A stretch of DNA of 64,000 bases from Prolixibacteraceae bacterium UBA6029 (GCA_002429385.1 DIZL01000031.1:1-64000); one strand, 5' to 3'; shown: positions 44,703-53,630, counted from the stretch's first letter. Notes: generated by a model not told the origin, from the letters alone. A program made the numbers and translations.

Positions 44703-45923
44703 TTAACCAACGGAATCCATGAATAGCTTTTTAAAATATATTTTCGGTTTATTCTGATGCCGTGGTCCTTCCGCAGACATTATGAAATAAGGTTCACCAA
44801 CTATTTTTATTTTTCTTGAAAGATTTTCATTTACGCTTTCTGACTTAATCATTAATCTTTTAGCTTCAGAATGAATGCGACGATTTAGGATAAGACTTGG
44901 AATATATGCAAGGATAAATCCTACTGTAAGTGTGCTAATCATCAGGTTGTTTATACTTAATATCTTATGCAGGGAGAAAGTAAAGACAATCATTAATATA
45001 TTAATAAATCCAATTAGCAAAGTAGATTTTAAATGAGAATTCCCCAATTCCAATAACTTATGATGAATGTGATTCATGTCAGGAGTGAAAGGTGAACGTT
45101 TTTTCGAAATCCGTATAAAAAACACCCGTATGGTATCAATTATAGGTACAATCAGTATGCCCATAGAAACTATAGGGGCCGCAAGTATAGCATAAGGTGA
45201 TTGTAAATTTATATTGAATTGATTAAATTTAATTACTAAAACAACCATAATAACTCCCAAAATCAGAGAACCAGTATCACCCATAAAGATTTTGTATTTT
45301 TTCCCGAAGACATTAAAAAGGGAAAAAGCTATTAAACTACCGGCCAAACAGAAACACGTAATTCCATATTCAGGATGTCCGGCCACTAGGAACCAGGTTC
45401 CGAAAACGATTGAAATCAAAATACTGACCAGGGAAGCCAGACCGTCGATACCATCAATCAGGTTAAATGCATTGATTATTGCAATCATGGTAAATAAGGT
45501 GAACACAAAACTTACAGGGTAACTAATTTCATACAAGCCGAGAATTCCCTGCAGATTTGTAAACCTGAAATTTCCAAGAACAATCAGCATCGTTGCAGTG
45601 CCAAGTTGAACAAATAGTTTCCGAAGGGCAGATATATCCATCAGATCATCTTTAAGTCCAATAAAAAACATGATAATAATAGCTGCGATGAGGTATTTTA
45701 ATTCGCCAAAATTATAGCCATCAGTTGCTATGATAGTACTCAGGATGAAGCCAATAAAAATAGCGACTCCTCCCAATGTGGGAACAACTACTTTGTTGAC
45801 CTTTCTTTCATTGGGAGTATCATAAAGCCGTTTGGCAATTGAAACTCTGATGATAGGTGGAATAGTTAAAAATACGAGAATAAAACCTATTATAAAGCCA
45901 AATATAGAGTATAACGCATCCAT
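44703..45923 (-). CDS. Undecaprenyl-phosphate phosphosugar transferase (WecA/MraY family)
   Basis: Transfers a (GlcNAc-type) sugar-1-phosphate from UDP-sugar to undecaprenyl phosphate, starting surface polysaccharide synthesis at the inner membrane. 406 aa, about eleven membrane segments. Family motifs are PTLGGVAIFIGF, the aspartates in GLKDDLMDISALRK, NAFNLIDGIDGLA, KIFMGDTGSLILG and the His loop PDMNHIHHKLLELG. The HIHH form fits WecA/TagO rather than MraY. A charged C-terminal tail of about 60 residues is present. Confidence 0.9.
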   Translation of the reverse strand: MDALYSIFGFIIGFILVFLTIPPIIRVSIAKRLYDTPNERKVNKVVVPTLGGVAIFIGFILSTIIATDGYNFGELKYLIAAIIIMFFIGLKDDLMDISALRKLFVQLGTATMLIVLGNFRFTNLQGILGLYEISYPVSFVFTLFTMIAIINAFNLIDGIDGLASLVSILISIVFGTWFLVAGHPEYGITCFCLAGSLIAFSLFNVFGKKYKIFMGDTGSLILGVIMVVLVIKFNQFNINLQSPYAILAAPIVSMGILIVPIIDTIRVFFIRISKKRSPFTPDMNHIHHKLLELGNSHLKSTLLIGFINILMIVFTFSLHKILSINNLMISTLTVGFILAYIPSLILNRRIHSEAKRLMIKSESVNENLSRKIKIVGEPYFIMSAEGPRHQNKPKIYFKKLFMDSVG

Positions 45924-46436
45924 AGTTTAGTTTTAGAGAGTTAAAGTTATGTCTTTATTTTTTAAAAAAGTGATAATTATGAAAAAATTTGTATTCCCAT
46001 ACTCTATAAACTGTTTGAATAATCTAAATGATTCAAATTTGATTCATATAAATCCTTTAAATTGATTTCAAAAGTGATAAACATTCTAAATAGAATTATT
46101 GTTCGTGAGCTTGTATCATTTATGCGTCAAATTACAGATTTCGGTGTTTATTGCATCCGGGAAGAATAAGAGGTTTGGGCTTTTGTACTGGCATTCGTAA
46201 TGCAATTCTGTTTTACGGAAAATAAAGTGTTTTGTTTACTTGCAGGGAAATAGCTTTTAATATTTCAGGAATTATTCTATATAAGTATCATCCAGATGAG
46301 TATTTTTACCACGAAGTTTTTATTTTTAACTTTTGAATGAACTCCTGTTAAAGTCTGATGATATGATTCAGAAATGAACCTATTGACTCCGGACATCAAT
46401 TCTTTATCCATTCAGATGTTTTTCACGATAGCAATA

Positions 46437-46678
46437 AACCTGCTTTCAACCTATACGGAATGTATCCGGGTAGGGATTGCGCCGTATTCACTTCGTATCA
46501 ATTAATCTATGATTGATTTGTAACTGTACCAAGATTTTGATTTTAATACAGTTATAGATCAGTCATAGTACAGATATACCGAAGGAATACCTACCAAACC
46601 CCTATTCAATCCCTACTTAAACCAGGTGCGGCTTATGGCGGAATTTCTATGATCAGTCACTTTAATGGATGGTCTTTT
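46437..46678. repeat. Dispersed repeat copy B, inverse of 2748-2972
   Basis: 46437-46479 is the complement of 2930-2972 with 3 differences, and 46659-46678 is the complement of 2748-2767 with one. The middle is diverged. It lies in the 935-bp gene-free gap 45924-46858, the largest in the window; I see no gene in the rest of that gap. Confidence 0.6.
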
Positions 46679-46828
46679 CGCAAACAAGCAATTTGAGGGG
46701 AATACAGTAGTTACTTTTCAATGTAAATTGAAACAGCTAGATATTGAAACAGCAAATAATTTTCCATTTTTAAATGCAATTTCCCTATGTTTACTTGTAG
46801 GTTGGAATTAATATTCAGCCAAAAGACT

Positions 46829-46836
46829 TACCTTTG
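46829..46836 (+). promoter_or_regulatory. Candidate -7 box of the tex promoter
   Basis: TACCTTTG matches TAnnTTTG, 22 bp before the ATG. A TTG at 46802-46804 lies 24 bp upstream, slightly beyond usual spacing. Confidence 0.4.
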
Positions 46837-46858
46837 AGACTCAATTTACAGAACTAAA

Positions 46859-48994
46859 ATGGATCAAAAAATATTACGGCTGATTGCCCAACAAGTTGGA
46901 ATTCAGTATGCACAGGTGGATAATACAATTCAATTACTGAATGAGGGTGGAACTGTTCCATTCATTTCAAGATACCGTAAAGAACGAACGGGTAGTCTGG
47001 ATGAAGTTCAGATTGAGGCAATAAAAGATGCCAAGGAACGAATGGAGGAATTGCTCAAACGTAAGGAGACCGTATTGAAAACCATACAGGAACAGGATTT
47101 GCTGACCCCTGAATTGCAAAAACGAATTGAGGATTGTTTTGATCCGACCGAACTGGAAGATATTTATCTGCCTTATAAACCAAAGCGCAGAACCCGCGCC
47201 ATGATTGCCCGTGAGAAAGGACTGGAACCACTTGCCAGCCTGATCATGAAACAATTTGAATCAAACCTCGTGTATAAAGCGCAATCATTTGTAAACGACA
47301 AGGTGGAATCGATTGACGATGCCTTGGCAGGAGCCAGGGATATCATTGCCGAATGGATCAATGAAAATGAAAGGGCAAGGGGAATTGTCAGACGCGAATT
47401 CGAACACAGCGCTTTTATCAGCAGCAAGTTAATTAAAGGCAAGGAGGAGGAAGCGGCTAAATACCATGATTATTTTGATTGGAATGAACAGCTGAAAAAA
47501 TGCCCGTCGCATCGTTTAATGGCTATGCGCCGCGGTGAGAACGAAGGATTCCTGAGGGTCTCCATATCACCTGAAAGCGAAGAACCTGTTCAACGGCTCA
47601 CGCGGTTTTTCATTCACAGCCGCAATGCCTGTGCAGAACAGATGGAACTGGCAGTCAATGATTGCTACAAACGACTTTTGGAACCCTCCATTGAAACTGA
47701 ATTTGCCAATCTGTCAAAAGAAAAGGCAGACGAAGAAGCCATCCGTGTTTTTGCCGATAATCTACGACAGCTTCTGCTGGCCGCGCCACTGGGTCAGAAA
47801 CGGGTTCTTGCCTTAGATCCAGGCTATCGTTCAGGATGCAAGCTGGTGTGCCTGGATGCACAGGGAAATCTTATCCACAACGAAACAATTTATCCGCATA
47901 AACCACAGGAAGAAGTTAAACAGGCAGCACGAAAAGTTTCTTCGCTGGTAAGCGCTTACCAGATTGAAGCCATTGCCATTGGAAACGGTACTGCAAGCCG
48001 CGAGACGGAGCAATTTATAAAGAAGCTTCACTACGACCGTGAACTTCAGGTTTTTGTTGTTTCAGAAGATGGAGCTTCAATTTATTCAGCCTCAAAGATT
48101 GCCCGTGATGAATTTCCACAATATGATGTTACTGTACGTGGTGCCGTTTCGATCGGCAGGCGATTGCTTGATCCCTTGGCCGAACTGGTGAAAATTGATC
48201 CGAAATCAATCGGAGTAGGACAATATCAGCATGATGTCGATCAGAAGAAATTGAAAAACAGTCTGGATAAGGTGGTCGAATCGAGTGTTAACCTGGTTGG
48301 AGTGAATGTAAATACCGCTTCCCAACATTTATTGACTTATGTTTCTGGCTTGGGGCCACAACTCGCTCAAAATATTGTGGATTATCGTAAGGAGAACGGA
48401 CCCTTTAATTCAAGAACTGAAATACAGAAAGTTGCACGAATGGGAGCAAAGGCCTATGAACAGTCAGCTGGATTCCTGAGAATTCCCGAATCGGCCAACC
48501 CTTTGGACAATTCGTCTGTCCATCCCGAATCGTATTTTGTCGTTCAAAAGATTGCAAAAGATTTGAAGTGCAGCATTCAGGAGCTGATTTCAAGTGAAGA
48601 ATTTCAGAAACAAATTGTTTGGGCGAGTTATGTGACCGATCAGATTGGCCTTCCTACCCTTGAAGATATCCGCAAGGAACTTGCAAAACCGGGCCGTGAT
48701 CCGCGAAGCGCCATTAAAGTGTTTGAGTTTGCAGCAGGCATCTTCAAGGTTGAAGATTTGCAGGTTGGAATGGTTTTACCCGGAATAGTGACCAATATTA
48801 CAAAATTCGGTGCCTTTGTAGATGTTGGCGTAAAACAGGATGGACTGGTACATGTTTCACAGATGGCCGATAGGTTTATCACTGATCCGTCTGAGATTGT
48901 GAAACTTCATCAACATGTACATGTCAAGGTAATTGAACTCGATCTATCACGTAAACGAATTCAATTAAGCCTGAAACAGGTACCTCAGAGCTAA
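46859..48994 (+). CDS. tex: Tex-family RNA-binding transcription accessory protein
   Basis: 711 aa, cytoplasmic nucleic-acid-binding protein. N-terminal helical region (GGTVPFISRYRKERTGSLDE, LEDIYLPYKPKRRTRAMIAREKGLEPLA), YqgF-like RNase H fold (RVLALDPGYRSGCKLVCLD), helix-hairpin-helix (VNTASQHLLTYVSGLGPQLA) and a C-terminal S1 domain (GMVLPGIVTNITKFGAFVDVGVKQDGLVHVSQMADRF). It is slightly shorter than E. coli YhgF. Its last 4 bases overlap the convergent pspC gene. Confidence 0.95.
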   Translation: MDQKILRLIAQQVGIQYAQVDNTIQLLNEGGTVPFISRYRKERTGSLDEVQIEAIKDAKERMEELLKRKETVLKTIQEQDLLTPELQKRIEDCFDPTELEDIYLPYKPKRRTRAMIAREKGLEPLASLIMKQFESNLVYKAQSFVNDKVESIDDALAGARDIIAEWINENERARGIVRREFEHSAFISSKLIKGKEEEAAKYHDYFDWNEQLKKCPSHRLMAMRRGENEGFLRVSISPESEEPVQRLTRFFIHSRNACAEQMELAVNDCYKRLLEPSIETEFANLSKEKADEEAIRVFADNLRQLLLAAPLGQKRVLALDPGYRSGCKLVCLDAQGNLIHNETIYPHKPQEEVKQAARKVSSLVSAYQIEAIAIGNGTASRETEQFIKKLHYDRELQVFVVSEDGASIYSASKIARDEFPQYDVTVRGAVSIGRRLLDPLAELVKIDPKSIGVGQYQHDVDQKKLKNSLDKVVESSVNLVGVNVNTASQHLLTYVSGLGPQLAQNIVDYRKENGPFNSRTEIQKVARMGAKAYEQSAGFLRIPESANPLDNSSVHPESYFVVQKIAKDLKCSIQELISSEEFQKQIVWASYVTDQIGLPTLEDIRKELAKPGRDPRSAIKVFEFAAGIFKVEDLQVGMVLPGIVTNITKFGAFVDVGVKQDGLVHVSQMADRFITDPSEIVKLHQHVHVKVIELDLSRKRIQLSLKQVPQS

Positions 48995-49185
48995 AAGATT
49001 TTATCCTCCGGAATAATAACCCACATTATTACATAGGCCAGAATTGCTGCCCCACCAGCAAATGCCAGAAGTACAAATGCGATCCTGACAATAGTAGGAT
49101 CAATATCCAGGTAGTTTCCTATGCCGGAACAAACACCGGCAATCATTTTATCTCTTGAACGTGTCAGTCGTTTCTGTATGGTCAT
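48991..49185 (-). CDS. PspC-domain membrane protein
   Basis: 64 aa. QKRLTRSRDKMIAGVCSGIGNYLDIDPTIVR followed by one membrane helix (IAFVLLAFAGGAAILAYVIMWVIIP) is the PspC domain, linked in other bacteria to envelope stress. The frame is open up to 49302, but that part lies inside the upstream gene; the ATG at 49185 (MTIQKRLTRS) is the family-like start. It begins one base after the stop of the acidic gene and ends overlapping tex tail to tail. Confidence 0.88.
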   Translation of the reverse strand: MTIQKRLTRSRDKMIAGVCSGIGNYLDIDPTIVRIAFVLLAFAGGAAILAYVIMWVIIPEDKIF

Positions 49186-49186
49186 T

Positions 49187-49441
49187 TCATTCGTCCTCCC
49201 CGTCTTCAAAGTAATTATCCTGATTTTCAAGTTCGGCTTCAAGGAATACTTCAGCTTCTTCAAGCAGCTGATCGATAAGATCTTTGTCCTTAGGTTTATC
49301 ATCGATCCAGTAAATGGTCTGATTTACTGAGAAATCTTCAATGTCACTCCCAACAATAAAGCGTGGGGTTTCATTGTGTACAACATAAAGCATGTCAGGC
49401 ATTTCCTGAGAATTGTCGGCAAGCAGAAACTTTGGTAGCAT
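49187..49441 (-). CDS. Conserved acidic protein upstream of pspC
   Basis: 84 aa, highly acidic C-terminus (LIDQLLEEAEVFLEAELENQDNYFEDGEDE). The N-terminal part (MLPKFLLADNSQEMPDMLYVVHNETPRFIV, IYWIDDKPKDKD) matches what I recall of a small conserved Bacteroidota protein of unknown function. No signal or membrane segment. Its stop is one base before the pspC ATG, so the two are surely co-translated. No other function can be proposed. Confidence 0.75.
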   Translation of the reverse strand: MLPKFLLADNSQEMPDMLYVVHNETPRFIVGSDIEDFSVNQTIYWIDDKPKDKDLIDQLLEEAEVFLEAELENQDNYFEDGEDE

Positions 49442-49527
49442 AACTATAGTTTTGGTGATTCGTAAAACAAATTTAACGAAAAATAGGAACTTTACGCACG
49501 TTTCCTTATCAATTTTGAGACTTTAAC

Positions 49528-49630
49528 AAATGCAGAATAGTTTCAGGTTTCAAGTTTCAGGTTTCAAGTTGCCTTCGGAACTGATGACCAGAGCATTAAC
49601 TTGGAGCTTAAAACTTGGAACTTGGAACTC
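49528..49630. repeat. Repeat upstream of mutS2 (matches 52168-52279)
   Basis: It starts aaatgca-aatagtttcaggttt, holds 7-bp units of GTTTCAA/GTTTCAG and a 31-bp core (49565-49595) identical to 52209-52239. It ends in units of opposite sense (aacttgg, aacttgg). The arrangement can form a hairpin. Its end supplies the -33 part of the probable mutS2 promoter. Confidence 0.8.
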
Positions 49631-49651
49631 GAAATCTTCTTCGTACTTTTG
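49622..49651 (+). promoter_or_regulatory. Probable mutS2 promoter
   Basis: TTG (49622-49624), 19 bp, then TACTTTTG (49644-49651): a good fit to the Bacteroidota -33/-7 pattern, 18 bp before the mutS2 ATG. The -33 box lies in the end of the dispersed repeat. Confidence 0.55.
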
Positions 49652-49669
49652 CATCAATAATAAATTGGT

Positions 49670-52165
49670 ATGACTCTGGTATATCCTGATAATTTTGAAT
49701 CGAAGATAGGGTTTGATAAAATCCGCGAATTGCTCAAAGGAAGATGTTTGAGCTCCCTGGGGAAAGAATATGTGGACGAAATTCGTTTCATAAGCGACTT
49801 CGATCAGCTGACTACAGATCTTTCTTTAGTGAGTGAATTTGTGTCCATTATTCAGGAAATGGAGAATTTCCCTACCAGCTACTATTTCGATCTTCGGGAA
49901 GCGCTTGCCAAAATACGTATTGAAGGTCGGTTTTTGGAAGTGGAGGAAGTCTTCGATCTGAAACGATCACTGGAAACGATTTCAGGAATTGTACGTTTCC
50001 TTAAGCAGACCAAAGAGGACAAGCTGCCATATTTAAAACAGCTGATGGCTGGTGTCCAGGTCTATCCATATGTCATTGAACGAGTTGACGCTATCCTGAA
50101 TAAATACGGAAAAATAAAGGACAATGCTTCCCCTGAACTGTCACACATACGCAAGGAATTGCTAAGCAAACAATCAGGTGTTTCCCGAAGGCTTCAGGCT
50201 ATTCTGAAAAAGGCACAGGATGATGGTCTGGTCGAAGAGGATGCTTCGGTTGCCATGCGTGACGGGCGTGCGGTGATACCTGTATCCTCAGCTTTTAAAC
50301 GGAAGCTAAATGGGATAGTACATGATGAATCATCAACAGGGAAAACCTCATACATCGAGCCGGCCGAAGTGGTAGAGTTAAATAACCAGATCAGGGAATT
50401 GGAATATGCTGAAGTGCGTGAGATTGTGCGTATACTGATCCTGTTCTCAAATGATATCCGTCCGTATCTGCCCGATTTGTTAATGGCCTATGAGTTCCTG
50501 GGAAAGATTGACTTTATCCGATCAAAGGCTATCTATGCCATCGATATCAATGGGATTAAACCTTATCTGGAGAACAAATGTCAGCTGGAGTGGGAGAGTG
50601 CGGTGCATCCATTGTTAATGCAGGCATTGCGTCGCGAAAACAGGAATGTGGTTCCGCTAAATATCACCCTGACTGAAAAGAAACATATCTTACTTATTTC
50701 AGGGCCGAATGCAGGAGGAAAATCGGTATGCCTGAAAACGGTCGGATTATTGCAGTATATGCTTCAATGCGGATTGCTGATTCCCGTAAGGCAGAGCAGT
50801 GCTACAGGCATTTTTGAGAAGTTGTTTATCGATATTGGTGATGAACAGTCTATTGAAAATGATCTGAGTACCTATAGTTCACATCTGATGAACATGAAGT
50901 TTTTTCTGAAGCATTCGAATGAAAAGACTTTGGTACTAATCGATGAATTTGGTACAGGAACAGAGCCTATGCTGGGTGGTGCCATTGCTGAATCGATTCT
51001 GGCCCAGCTTAATGAAATGAAGACCTTTGGCGTCATTACCACCCATTATACCAACCTGAAACACTTTGCATCCTCATCGGAGGGAATAGAAAATGCAGCC
51101 ATGATGTATGATTCAGCCAAAATGGAGCCCTTGTTTCAGCTGGATATAGGGAAGCCGGGGAGCTCGTTTGCCTTTGAGATCGCCCGCAAGATTGGTCTTC
51201 CGGAGAAAATACTGGAGGTGGCCACTGAAAAGATAGGTAAGGATCACATCAATTTTGACAAGCATTTGCGCGATATTGTACGCGATAAACGCTATTGGGA
51301 AACCAAGCGTGAGAAGATCCGTAAAGTGGAGAAATCACTGGATGAACTGGCAGAGAAATACGAAACAGACCTTGGACAGTTGGATAAACAGCGAAAAGAG
51401 ATATTATTAAAAGCGCGACAGGAAGCTGATCAGATCCTGAGTGAAGCCAATAAACGCATAGAGAATACCATATATGAAATTCGTGCAAGTCAGGCAGATA
51501 AGGAAAAAACAAAACTGATCAGGGCCAAGCTGACCGATTTTAAGCTGAAAGTAGAAGAATCGGCAACAGCCCAGGATGATCTGATCAACCAAAAGATACA
51601 GAAACTAAAAGAGAAAGAGTCTCAGCGAAATCATAAACGAGCAGAGAAAAAGCCGTCCCGAGTACTCGGGATCAAAGAAAAAGAGCAGGAGCCTGATGTA
51701 TGGCATGCTGGAGATAAGGTGGTTATGACAGGGAATGAGAATATTGGTGAAATTCTGGAGTTGAATGAGAAGAATGTGGTGGTCGCATTTGGGCATATCC
51801 GAACATCGGTTAGTCGCGACAGGTTGCAGAAAATAACAAACAATGAAGCAAAGAAAATTCAACGTACCTATAACCAGACTTTGCCGAATATCAACAAAGG
51901 ACTGAGCGAAAAGCGACTCAACTTCAAGTCGGAAGTAGATGTTCGTGGTCAACGAACCGAAGAGGCGATACAAATCATCCAGTCATTTATTGACGATGCC
52001 ATCATGCTTAATTTCAGTGAACTGAGGATCTTGCATGGCAAGGGAAATGGCATCCTGAAAGAAATGATCCGCAATTATCTGAAATCAGAGCCTGCTGTGA
52101 AGTCCTGCCGTGACGAACACGTACAGTTTGGAGGCGCAGGAATTACAGTGGTGGAGATTGGATAA
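49670..52165 (+). CDS. mutS2: Endonuclease MutS2
   Basis: An ATPase/nuclease that limits recombination or, in some bacteria, rescues collided ribosomes. 831 aa. N-terminal core and clamp (to about 320), ATPase with Walker A SGPNAGGKSVCLKT near 345, KTLVLIDEFGTGTEPMLGG near 430 and THYTNLKHFA. A long coiled coil (about 515-650, rich in Lys/Glu) precedes the C-terminal Smr domain (EVDVRGQRTEEAIQIIQSF, LRILHGKGNGILKEMIRNYL). The gene lies between two copies of the same dispersed repeat and carries a palindrome in its linker (51656-51671). Confidence 0.95.
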   Translation: MTLVYPDNFESKIGFDKIRELLKGRCLSSLGKEYVDEIRFISDFDQLTTDLSLVSEFVSIIQEMENFPTSYYFDLREALAKIRIEGRFLEVEEVFDLKRSLETISGIVRFLKQTKEDKLPYLKQLMAGVQVYPYVIERVDAILNKYGKIKDNASPELSHIRKELLSKQSGVSRRLQAILKKAQDDGLVEEDASVAMRDGRAVIPVSSAFKRKLNGIVHDESSTGKTSYIEPAEVVELNNQIRELEYAEVREIVRILILFSNDIRPYLPDLLMAYEFLGKIDFIRSKAIYAIDINGIKPYLENKCQLEWESAVHPLLMQALRRENRNVVPLNITLTEKKHILLISGPNAGGKSVCLKTVGLLQYMLQCGLLIPVRQSSATGIFEKLFIDIGDEQSIENDLSTYSSHLMNMKFFLKHSNEKTLVLIDEFGTGTEPMLGGAIAESILAQLNEMKTFGVITTHYTNLKHFASSSEGIENAAMMYDSAKMEPLFQLDIGKPGSSFAFEIARKIGLPEKILEVATEKIGKDHINFDKHLRDIVRDKRYWETKREKIRKVEKSLDELAEKYETDLGQLDKQRKEILLKARQEADQILSEANKRIENTIYEIRASQADKEKTKLIRAKLTDFKLKVEESATAQDDLINQKIQKLKEKESQRNHKRAEKKPSRVLGIKEKEQEPDVWHAGDKVVMTGNENIGEILELNEKNVVVAFGHIRTSVSRDRLQKITNNEAKKIQRTYNQTLPNINKGLSEKRLNFKSEVDVRGQRTEEAIQIIQSFIDDAIMLNFSELRILHGKGNGILKEMIRNYLKSEPAVKSCRDEHVQFGGAGITVVEIG
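51656..51671. repeat. 16-bp perfect palindrome inside the mutS2 linker
   Basis: tcccgagtactcggga lies in frame in the low-complexity linker before the Smr domain (KKPSRVLGIKEKE). Fragments of the same string occur at 52191-52206 (ctcccgagtaatctgg) and 62264-62281 (gagcactcgggatc), both intergenic. Confidence 0.65.
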
Positions 52166-52167
52166 TT

Positions 52168-52279
52168 AAATGCAAAATAGTTTCAGGTTTCTCCCGAGTA
52201 ATCTGGATCAAGTTGCCTTCGGAACTGATGACCAGAGCAAGAACTTGAAACTTGAAACTTTGAACTTGAAACTTGAAAT
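52168..52279. repeat. Repeat downstream of mutS2 (matches 49528-49630)
   Basis: A direct copy of the upstream repeat, starting just after the mutS2 stop codon: the same opening, the same 31-bp core at 52209-52239, then five GAAACTT-type units. It carries an extra ctcccgagtaatctgg segment. It ends 6 bp before the next gene. Confidence 0.8.
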
Positions 52280-52285
52280 ATACAG

Positions 52286-52930
52286 ATGATAAACGAGAAA
52301 CTAGATATTGAGCTTTTGGAAGTCCTGAAAGAAAATGGATTTACCGAATCAACCCGGTTGGAACAGATATGTATTCCCAAGATTAAAAGCGGACGCGATT
52401 TGTTGTGCATTGCCCCAAATGGCAGTGGTAAATCAACCACAATCGTGGTAAGTGTGCTTCAGCGATTAAAATCCTCGCTGGACGATAATCCCCGTGCAAT
52501 TATTGTTGTTCAGAACAAGGAACGAGCATTGGAAATGAAGGCCGAATTTGAGCGCCTGGGCGAATACACCGATTTGCGTGTCCAGACTGCCTGTGACGAT
52601 GAAAAGATTAATGATCAGAAAGACAAGATTTACATGGGTTCTGATGTGGTGATCGGTACGGCCAAACGTCTGAACCAGGTCTACACCTTGTATGCACTGA
52701 ATCTGGGCGTTGTAAAGATTTTCGCCATTGATAATGCAGAGACGGTTATTAAGAGTATTAATTATACCCAGATTGATCGCCTTTCGGAAAGCATGCCCAA
52801 GGCCCAGCGTGTTGTTTTTGCTTCCCATATGAATGAATGGATTGAACGGTTTGCAGATACATTTATGAATGTTCAGGACATCATTGAAATTGATGAAGAA
52901 GACAAAGATGAATCAAATAATCAAGTCTAA
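52286..52930 (+). CDS. Single-domain DEAD-box-like protein with degenerate motif II
   Basis: 214 aa, covering only the first RecA domain of a DEAD-box helicase. A Q-motif-like GFTESTRLEQICIPKIKSGRDLL precedes Walker A APNGSGKSTT (near residue 47). VVIGTAKRL stands for the usual VATPGRL, and motif II reads IDNAET in place of DEAD. Motif III (SAT) is replaced by FASH. The second RecA domain is missing; the frame ends naturally in an acidic tail. It probably binds nucleotide or RNA but the lost Glu argues against normal ATP hydrolysis. It is cytoplasmic and directly downstream of the mutS2 repeat. Confidence 0.8.
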   Translation: MINEKLDIELLEVLKENGFTESTRLEQICIPKIKSGRDLLCIAPNGSGKSTTIVVSVLQRLKSSLDDNPRAIIVVQNKERALEMKAEFERLGEYTDLRVQTACDDEKINDQKDKIYMGSDVVIGTAKRLNQVYTLYALNLGVVKIFAIDNAETVIKSINYTQIDRLSESMPKAQRVVFASHMNEWIERFADTFMNVQDIIEIDEEDKDESNNQV

Positions 52931-53056
52931 AATTAAACTAAAATAACTAGTCGGAGGTCATTTTGGAGTAGACATTTTGGTATTATTGTATATTTTGAAG
53001 CTTGCTGAAATAAGACTATTTTTGTTTATTGATTTTAATCACGAGATAAAATTAAT

Positions 53057-53362
53057 ATGAACTTTGAAAGTCTTGATTTAAATGCAATAACCGGATTTGA
53101 ATGGGATGAAGGAAATTCCGAGAAGAATAAGCGGAAGCATAATATTAATAAATGGCAGATTGAAGAAGTCTTTTTTAATGAGCCATTTCTTATTTATGAA
53201 GATAAGAAGCATTCTAACAATGAATTCAGATGGTATGCATTAGGGAAAATGGATAATGAAATAAAACTCATGGTTGTTTTTACAGTGAGGAATAACCTTA
53301 TTAGGGTCATTTCTGCAAGAAAAATGAATAAAAAAGAGAGGGCATATTATGAAAACGTATAA
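53057..53362 (+). CDS. brnT: BrnT-family toxin (DUF497)
   Basis: 101 aa, a small basic RNase-like toxin of the RelE-fold class that inhibits translation. FEWDEGNSEKNKRKHNINKW is the BrnT opening; EEVFFNEPFLIYEDKKHS, RWYALGKMDNEIKLMVVFTVR and IRVISARKMNKKERAYYEN follow the family exactly. It overlaps the next gene by 14 bp. The toxin-first order is normal for brnTA. A+T content here is higher than in neighbouring genes, in keeping with a mobile module. Confidence 0.88.
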   Translation: MNFESLDLNAITGFEWDEGNSEKNKRKHNINKWQIEEVFFNEPFLIYEDKKHSNNEFRWYALGKMDNEIKLMVVFTVRNNLIRVISARKMNKKERAYYENV

Positions 53363-53630
53363 AACATTACCCGAATTTAAGAGTGAACTTGAAGAATTTG
53401 AATTTTGGTGTAAAGAAGATTCTATGGAATATATTAATTGGGATCAATCAAAAAGAGTAAGTTTTTCTAATTTAAAAAAAACGTCACAAGAGATCACATT
53501 GAATCTACCACTGGATTTGCTTGAGAAAATAAAGGTGAGAGCCAATAAAATAGACGTGCCGTTTGAATCATTGGTTAAAATGTACATTCTCAAAGCTTAT
53601 AATGACAATACTCAAAATTACCTTCCTTAG
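53349..53630 (+). CDS. brnA: BrnA-like ribbon-helix-helix antitoxin
   Basis: 93 aa. Its N-terminus (KTYKTLPEFKSELEEFEFWCKEDSMEYINW) would wrap the toxin. The C-terminus ITLNLPLDLLEKIKVRANKIDVPFESLVKMYI is a ribbon-helix-helix (CopG-type) segment, expected to bind the pair's own promoter. It starts inside brnT (14-bp overlap). The typical BrnA has the DNA-binding part in its C-terminus, as here; sequence similarity to classical BrnA is modest, so a CopG-type label is also fair. Confidence 0.78.
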   Translation: MKTYKTLPEFKSELEEFEFWCKEDSMEYINWDQSKRVSFSNLKKTSQEITLNLPLDLLEKIKVRANKIDVPFESLVKMYILKAYNDNTQNYLP

